Shown here one piece after another: positions 58,547 to 64,000 of a DNA stretch of 64,000 bases. Under the pieces are notes generated by a model. That model was not told the origin of the DNA. It worked only from the letters and a program-made list of their open reading frames with translations, and did not search any database. Made by a program: the position numbers and the translations under genes. This stretch comes from Ascocoryne sarcoides NRRL 50072 (lineage: Eukaryota > Ascomycota > Leotiomycetes > Helotiales > Gelatinodiscaceae). The first letter of the stretch is position 1; each line of letters begins with the position of its first letter. The stretch lies in the NCBI GenBank assembly GCA_000328965.1, contig KB205940.1:2714018-2778017 (forward strand). The letters are read 5' to 3'.

Positions 58547-59530
58547 ATGCAAGAGGCCCCAACTCTGGAAATCAACTTCCACCCGCTACTTGTGACGAAC
58601 CCGCTTTCGATGGTAAACGCTAGGCAGCTCCGGAGATTCACTTCACCGTTACAAAGGAGAGCTCATGCACACCAATACATACCAATGGATAGGATGAAAG
58701 CCTTCAGCCCGATGTCGTAGCTCGATGGGAGGAAAGGCTTCCTGCCACAATTGACCTTGGAAAGGAGAAGGCTAAAGGGTGAGTACAATAATACTGGAGA
58801 TGTGATGGCATTTAAGGATTTTATGCAATACCCCCGCCCACCCTTTAATCATCGACACCTTCCTAGGTATGATCAGTCCTAATCCCAATGCTTCTCCTAA
58901 GCTCCAAATTAAAGATGTCACTAGATCCCTCTCTGTAAAAGACACCAATTATGATAGTTCATGGCATCTTATGCCCTCTTCCTCAGACTCTACGAGGTGC
59001 AGACATGTTAGCCGACTTGGACAAAGAGCATAGATATCAAGTGTTCATGTCTGATTTCACTGAAATGTGACTAGTATCTTAGAATGTGGAACAGGATAGT
59101 AAGTTTCCTTCCTATCAAGTCGGCCTCCAAAGGCAACCGGATGATTGATCAAGGCAGGTATCATCCTTGTGTACCACTACAAGTTGTCATGATCAGCGAC
59201 CGATACCATCCTAGCTCGCCGATGTGGAAGATGAGGCGGAAGTTACAATTCCGATGTGTGTTTTGGCCTCGAGTGAGGAGAGGATTGATGGGATCAAGAT
59301 GGAGAGTGACGCTTTGAGGATAGAGAAGTATATTGAGATTCTTGAGACCTAGATTCATGGGTGGATGCTAGGAATGTCGATTGGGATAATGAGGATGTCA
59401 GGAAGGAACACGAGAACGTGTACAAAACAGTCCCGAAGTTCTTCAGGTGCATATGCAAAATAGGGCATGCAATTCATTTGATGACGGCTAGAAGAGTCGC
59501 TGTTCTCCTGGCGTAGCGCAGTGCTATTGT
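58547..59530 (+). pseudogene. Frame-shifted gene relic
   Basis: Coding-like pieces follow each other in order but in different frames. From ATG 58547: MQEAPTLEINFHPLLVTNPL and onward to about 58705. Then PDVVARWEERLPATIDLGKE to a gtgagt site near 58779. From 58872: SPNPNASPKLQIKDVTRSLS and KDTNYDSSWHLMPSSSDSTR. Then ADMLADLDKEHRYQVFMSDF with a stop near 59070. From about 59270: SSEERIDGIKMESDALRIEK then a stop. Then WVDARNVDWDNEDVRKEHEN and VYKTVPKFF to a TAG near 59517. Splicing alone does not restore one frame at every break. I infer a decayed gene, but a multi-exon gene that I failed to model is possible. The family is not recognised. Confidence 0.35.
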
Positions 59531-60238
59531 TGCCCAGGAAGTTGAACAACACATTTGGTCACAACACCACCCGACTCCAAACTATCTGCTGCCACGTCTC
59601 CCATCTTGATTTACGAACTGCAACCTGTGTGATGACTTGGATCTGTAGGTGCCTCCGCATAGTCTAGCAAACACAATGAAAGAATCGAACGAGAGAGAGC
59701 AGCTGTAGGTGGCGGCATCAAGCGATATGTTTGCTTGTATATCATGTACTTCTCCTACCTCGGCCTACGGTATACCATACCCCTCAGTAGCCTGTGCGTC
59801 CAGGACATTTTCTACACAGATTTGTGGCCTCACGAAAATTCTTCTGCACCTTTGAGAATAACAATTGTTGCTAACACTTGAAAGATTCTAAATAAGTAAG
59901 AATAACTTGCGACTTAAATGATCGTTATTTGAGGAGATAAATTACTTGAATCAACGCTCTTCAAAAAAAAATCGAAAGTTCAGCCTTTTTAGCGGTGTAT
60001 AAAATCTCCTATACACAGACTAGTAGAGGTAAGCTCGGCTCGTTAGGATACATTTCGTGAGATTCAAGCGTACACGCTGATGGTGACTTTATGCTGTGCT
60101 CCACGATCCTCGGTGAATATTCCCGCATCTGCACAGTCGTCTGTAGCTGGCAATTTTAGATCTTCACCGTTGACGTTGCGCCTTGGCTTTACCTTCTAGC
60201 TGCTCTACGGAGGTTTCAACCAAAAGTCTCATGCGTAT

Positions 60239-60252
60239 AGGCTTTAAAGCCT
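60239..60252. repeat. 14-bp palindrome
   Basis: aggctttaaagcct is perfectly self-complementary. It sits about 730 nt upstream of the next gene's start, amid related ctttaaggct-type copies. Confidence 0.5.
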
Positions 60253-60969
60253 AAGCTCTCCCACCTACTTTAAGGCTAAGGCTACCACCGACTTTGAGGC
60301 TTTAGATGCTGGCAGAACAGCAGCTATAGCCCTTCATCACGCTATAGCCGGTGAGTTTCAAGGCGCTTAAGATGTTTCGGTAATATATATAAAGCCTGTC
60401 CCTCCGCACGTGCGATCCTTTTGGCTGGAAATTCTCACCAGTCTGGTGGCTCCATTCTCCACAGTTTTATATCAATTTAAGCGTCCGGGAAGGCAGCGGG
60501 CGGGCAGATGACAGCCCCAAGGATTTTCCCTCCCGATATCCCACACAAATATACTTCACAACCGCATGAGGAACATCTGTTGATTCCCCGTCTTCTTCTT
60601 CGCTCTGCTGCTGGCTTCCTCGTCTTTTCCCCTCGTCGCCCTCTGCGCGGTCCGTCTCTGATTTAAATCTGCTCGAGGTTGGGGTTGGGCAATATAATCG
60701 CTAAGCTGAGACTCCAGCACCAGCAAATCAGCGACATCTACGTACAACCCGGACCTTGCTCCACTCCACAACTCCACAACTCAGCATCCATCACCTTGCT
60801 TGCTGTCTTTTGCTTTCTCTCGAAACCTCGATGCCATTTCACGCTCTCTGCGTCGCTCTCGCACAACCTTAGCTTCATCGCTGTGCGACGTTGCTCCACA
60901 TGCCCACCCCGTTGTATTGTCCAGCCGCCAGCTCGATCGTTTAGCGCTCGCGCCATTCGAGCTCACCAG

Positions 60970-63642
60970 ATGTCGGCCATGGCTCAAAAAGATCGGGAGA
61001 ATGAGGTCGAGGAGAGGTCGAGCGAGAAGTCGAGTGAGAAGCACCACCGGGTGAAAAGCGAGAAGGACCCTAATCGGCCACACAAATCCAAGAGTTCGAG
61101 ATCGAAGATGATTGACCCGGAGACAGGGGAAGTCATCAAGAGTTCGAGATCGAAGACGATTGACCCAGAGACAGGAGAAGTCGTCAAGTCATCCCATCGC
61201 CGCCGCAGAGACAAGGACAAGGAGAAAGGGGATAGGAGCTCTGAGCCAGCTTCTTCCATAGCTGATCTAGTGCCCGAGCTGTCAAGAACAGCGTCTGCTC
61301 CCGGTGCATCATCGCGAAGCAGTCTGCCATATCCTAGCTTCAACAAAACATATAGCAAGGAGGCGGTCAGCAGAGAGGATGTCAGCCTACCTGCAAGGAC
61401 CAAATCAAACCCATACACACCTGAATCAACAGATGTTGGTTCCGACGCTAAATCCAAATCCAAATCCACCGACAACTTTGCCCGGTCGACAACGGCTCAC
61501 AAGAATAGCCGACCACCAAGTCCACCAGACACTGAGTTCACGCAACATAGGAAGGCAACACCGAGTCGAGTATCGCAACTCCAGGAGGAAGAGGAGATAG
61601 AGTCCAGATCAAGCTCAAGGAATTCTTGGTTTGGGAAAAGCACCAAGGAAAGGGACGACAGGTCCAAGGTTTCAGACAAGTCCAAAGGCTCTAGAGCAAG
61701 CACAATCAGGCGAACAAAGAGCGAAAAAGATGCGCACAAGGGCGTTCTGCGAGATTCTGGAATAGGATCTGGCCCTTCAACCGTTACATCTGTGACAGCG
61801 AAACGAGAATCACCAAAGCCAGTTAGCATCCGACCGCCTGCGTTAGATTCAGACTCGTCTCCCGACTCCGTTCAAGATTCATCGCCAAGAACCCCTACTC
61901 AAACCCCTCAATTCCCCCCACCAGATCTAAAACCAACCCCGTCGTCTTTTGTCCAATTTCAAGCTTCAGAAGCAGAGTCCAATACCTACGATTCTCCACA
62001 GCCCCCTCCTCCACCGCCACCGCCAAATGTGCCATTAAATATTCCTCGTGTGGATTACTTGATGCAGAATGGGGGCTTGCTCCGACCTGTACCTAAGACA
62101 TTACTTCCATCGCAGCAAACTTCTTTAGGTGCATCTACCTCTCTACCTCTGGAGATTGAAAAGATATTTGGCCCTTACTATTCGATATTAGATCAATATG
62201 AGGCTGTTATCAACCGAAATGGATCACTTGCTGTAGCTACCGGGTATAGATCAGTTGCGAGAAGACTTCTTGACCGACTGGAAAATGTGTTCAATAGAGA
62301 TCTCTCCTCCGAGGGATGCTCTTGTGTTATGTGCCAAGATCCAGATCTTACAACTCATGAAGGAAGTAGGGGCCTAGGTTGGGGAGAAGTGCTTGAATGG
62401 GCCAGCGGACGACGGGACTTGCCTATGTGGCCTGCGTTCGACTTCGCAACGCTCGGTGTTAAAGCCGGCGAGGAACTTGCTGGGCTTGGAATTTCTGGTG
62501 ATCCTGCAAGACCTGGATCGCCCGTCAAGATTGACCCCGATATTGCTGAAGAGTATCACAACCACTTTCTTCAACAAACAAAAAAGACTAAACTAGCTGT
62601 CAACCGTTGGCTTTCAAGTTGCCCTCAGACTGCCGCAACTCCTCCCCAAGAAGTGGATGATGAAACTTTGTCTTTTGCTATCTTGACCCATCTTGACCAA
62701 AATGACCGTCCCATTTTCAATGCATTAATATCTGGTAGTACGGTTCTGCAGCCTGGGCTGCGGCCACCAACACCGTTCCGCAAACCGCCAACAGAATTCA
62801 TGGCCAAGACAGTACAATCCTTGCAGAGACTTTATCGGTTGCCAAATATACCTCGAATTCCGGAAGCTGCTATCTATCTTCTCAAAAACCCCCAACTCCA
62901 TAATCTGCTTGCTACCATGGGAAGCATCAACACGTCAGAGTGGGAGATCCTTACTTCGGGTCGTTTTGATGGCTTTTTGTGGTCTGGAGCAGATTCCGAG
63001 AGTGTGAATCCTTCCCCTGCTCCGTCTCGTGGCCCTACACCAGCAAATGGGCGTGGCGTCATGTCACCACACATGCGTCAGGCCAGCAATTCCAGAACAA
63101 CCACCCCATTTTCTCCAATGCGCAGCCAGACTTTCTCGCCTTCCATGGGATACCCAGGCTTTCCTCCCTCCCGAGGACCTACCCCATCTCAAGTTCGCCA
63201 GCCTGTATCAAATGACGAAGAAACTGAAATTGCTGTTCTAGCTGAGGTTGAGCGTGAAATATACCAAGGTATGGAGCTCCTTGAAGATGCGTTTGAGGGT
63301 TTGCATCGAAAGGCAGAGTTCGTGCGGCGAGCACTTCGTGAGCGGGGTGCTGGACTTTCTGTTTCTCTCCAATCACGACGGACCTGCTATCCGGATATTA
63401 TCAGCTCAGGAACGCCAAGCTTGCCATCTGGTGGATTGGGCCCGGGATACGAACGACCGAACTGGGGCGAGAGTAGTGAAATGATGAGCGAGAGTGACTG
63501 GGATCCCGGCGAGGAGATGATGAGCGAATTGGCACCTGACGATTCTGCGAGCAATATCAGCAGCTCGAGACATAGGAGGCCCAAACGACGGACCGAGCGA
63601 AGAACCCCAGCTCCGGTAGAGGAGGAAGATGAAGAGGAATAG
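60970..63642 (+). CDS. Large Ser-rich protein with conserved Cys-containing core, family not recognised
   Basis: Single exon; start chosen at ATG 60970 (MSAMAQKDRENEVEERSSEK), giving 890 residues. The frame is open for 97 more codons upstream but lacks an ATG there. Residues 1-370 are charged and disordered, with a perfect-length 16-residue tandem repeat (KSSRSKxIDPETGEVx, twice, about 41-72) and a poly-Pro run near 340-350. The core (about 390-690) looks folded: LEIEKIFGPYYSILDQYEAV, NRNGSLAVATGYRSVARRLL, SSEGCSCVMCQDPDL, GWGEVLEWASGRRDLPMWPA. The CSCVMC cluster could bind a metal. After a Ser/Pro linker there is a helix (AVLAEVEREIYQGMELLEDA) and an acidic tail. I do not recognise the family with confidence. 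A nuclear or cytoplasmic scaffold role is a guess. Confidence 0.78.
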   Translation: MSAMAQKDRENEVEERSSEKSSEKHHRVKSEKDPNRPHKSKSSRSKMIDPETGEVIKSSRSKTIDPETGEVVKSSHRRRRDKDKEKGDRSSEPASSIADLVPELSRTASAPGASSRSSLPYPSFNKTYSKEAVSREDVSLPARTKSNPYTPESTDVGSDAKSKSKSTDNFARSTTAHKNSRPPSPPDTEFTQHRKATPSRVSQLQEEEEIESRSSSRNSWFGKSTKERDDRSKVSDKSKGSRASTIRRTKSEKDAHKGVLRDSGIGSGPSTVTSVTAKRESPKPVSIRPPALDSDSSPDSVQDSSPRTPTQTPQFPPPDLKPTPSSFVQFQASEAESNTYDSPQPPPPPPPPNVPLNIPRVDYLMQNGGLLRPVPKTLLPSQQTSLGASTSLPLEIEKIFGPYYSILDQYEAVINRNGSLAVATGYRSVARRLLDRLENVFNRDLSSEGCSCVMCQDPDLTTHEGSRGLGWGEVLEWASGRRDLPMWPAFDFATLGVKAGEELAGLGISGDPARPGSPVKIDPDIAEEYHNHFLQQTKKTKLAVNRWLSSCPQTAATPPQEVDDETLSFAILTHLDQNDRPIFNALISGSTVLQPGLRPPTPFRKPPTEFMAKTVQSLQRLYRLPNIPRIPEAAIYLLKNPQLHNLLATMGSINTSEWEILTSGRFDGFLWSGADSESVNPSPAPSRGPTPANGRGVMSPHMRQASNSRTTTPFSPMRSQTFSPSMGYPGFPPSRGPTPSQVRQPVSNDEETEIAVLAEVEREIYQGMELLEDAFEGLHRKAEFVRRALRERGAGLSVSLQSRRTCYPDIISSGTPSLPSGGLGPGYERPNWGESSEMMSESDWDPGEEMMSELAPDDSASNISSSRHRRPKRRTERRTPAPVEEEDEEE
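61090..61185 (+). repeat. 48-bp coding tandem repeat, two copies
   Basis: Two adjacent 48-nt units (61090-61137 and 61138-61185) each encode KSSRSK-M/T-IDPETGEV-I/V. They differ at few positions, so the duplication is fairly recent and keeps the frame. Confidence 0.85.
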
Positions 63643-64000
63643 GAATGGGATAATTAGTAAGAATGTTTGGTTTGTTCATAGGATGATGTTCATGGTTGGA
63701 TTTACGAAGTATATAACGACAGCTGGCTCTAGAAAAAGACCGGACTACAAAAGGGATTATACGAATGGACGAATTTGCGGTACTTGAAGCGTTAGCGTTA
63801 GTGTACGAGCACTGGATGGGAGAGATGAGATGCCTCGCATCAGAAATCTATCAAAATGCTATGTCGTGTGTTGATTGTTTTAAGCAGTGCTTGATTGCAT
63901 GGGATGGCGTTTTATTGCATAGCGTTGTTGGCAGGGACTTGCACTTCTACTCTTGTACATGACTGAGAGTCCGAATTACTTTAAATCGAGGCGAAATTCT
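63643..64000. other. 3' flank at right window edge
   Basis: Downstream flank of the large Ser-rich gene. A short plus frame at 63765-63962 (MDEFAVLEALALVYEHW) has no support as a gene. Confidence 0.5.

Larger units (their letters stand above)
58110..60969. other. Interval with probable pseudogene and promoter
   Basis: Besides the relic at 58547-59530, this contains an aggctttaaagcct palindrome (60239-60252), degenerate copies of ctttaaggct/ctttgaggct nearby, and a gctatagc direct repeat around 60330-60353. The promoter/leader of the next gene lies at about 60360-60969. Confidence 0.45.

Noticed and set aside
63765..63962. 65-codon plus ORF at the right edge
   Set aside because: Lies in the 3' flank of the preceding gene and has no recognisable content.
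1..64000. CRISPR arrays, rRNA, tRNA and secondary-metabolite cluster genes
   Set aside because: No regularly spaced repeats, no tRNA A/B-box pair and no PKS, NRPS or terpene synthase motif were seen by eye; a covariance-model scan would be decisive for tRNAs.

Overview
The window is nuclear DNA of a filamentous ascomycete (Pezizomycotina). Most genes are split by short introns (about 47-110 nt, a few 145-215 nt) with GT..AG ends and ctaac/ctgac-like branch points. Several gene families are fungal in type: ATP sulfurylase with a dead APS-kinase-like tail, homoserine O-acetyltransferase, and a THO2 with an R/S-rich tail. A member of the Leotiomycetes is a plausible guess from general character, but this was not tested. 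All intron models were read by hand by requiring GT..AG ends, a continuous frame and family continuity.

Layout. 1-411: 5' part of a secreted V-T-L-P repeat protein (minus) running off the left edge. 4000-5365: ArfGAP GCS1 (minus). 6371-7809: two-RRM RGG protein (minus). 7810-12605: gene-poor stretch with one membrane-protein relic. 12606-15374: neutral ceramidase (plus), convergent with a DHCR7-type sterol reductase at 16593-18286 (minus). 22258-23867: MET2 (minus). 24830-32223: THO2 (plus). 33506-35845: RBR E3 ligase (plus). 36449-40186: DUF676 serine esterase (plus). 40404-42036: unrecognised gene with an odd 5' end. 43247-43993: cytochrome b561-type membrane protein (minus). 45527-46849: repeat/RING protein with a decayed second RING behind it. 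48830-49905: BTB protein (minus). 51338-53374: MET3 (minus), divergent from ISD11 (54358-54901, plus). 56277-58109 and 60970-63642: two large, mostly disordered proteins not identified here, with a probable pseudogene between them (58547-59530).

Themes. Most genes are housekeeping: vesicle traffic, mRNA export, sulfur assimilation, Fe-S assembly, lipid metabolism, ubiquitin signalling. Sulfur metabolism appears three times (MET2, MET3, ISD11), and MET3 and ISD11 share one divergent promoter region. Lipid enzymes also appear three times (ceramidase, sterol reductase, DUF676 esterase). The stretches 490-3990, 7810-12600, 42040-45520 and 46850-51330 are gene-poor, locally AT-rich, and hold gene relics and lineage-specific ORFs. 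I saw no CRISPR array, rRNA, tRNA, intact transposon or secondary-metabolite cluster. No clearly new multi-gene system was found. The most unusual items are the DHCR7 homologue, the in-frame UGA-C near 40572, the decayed RING duplicate, the MET3/ISD11 divergent pair, and the 48-nt stop-free intron in THO2.
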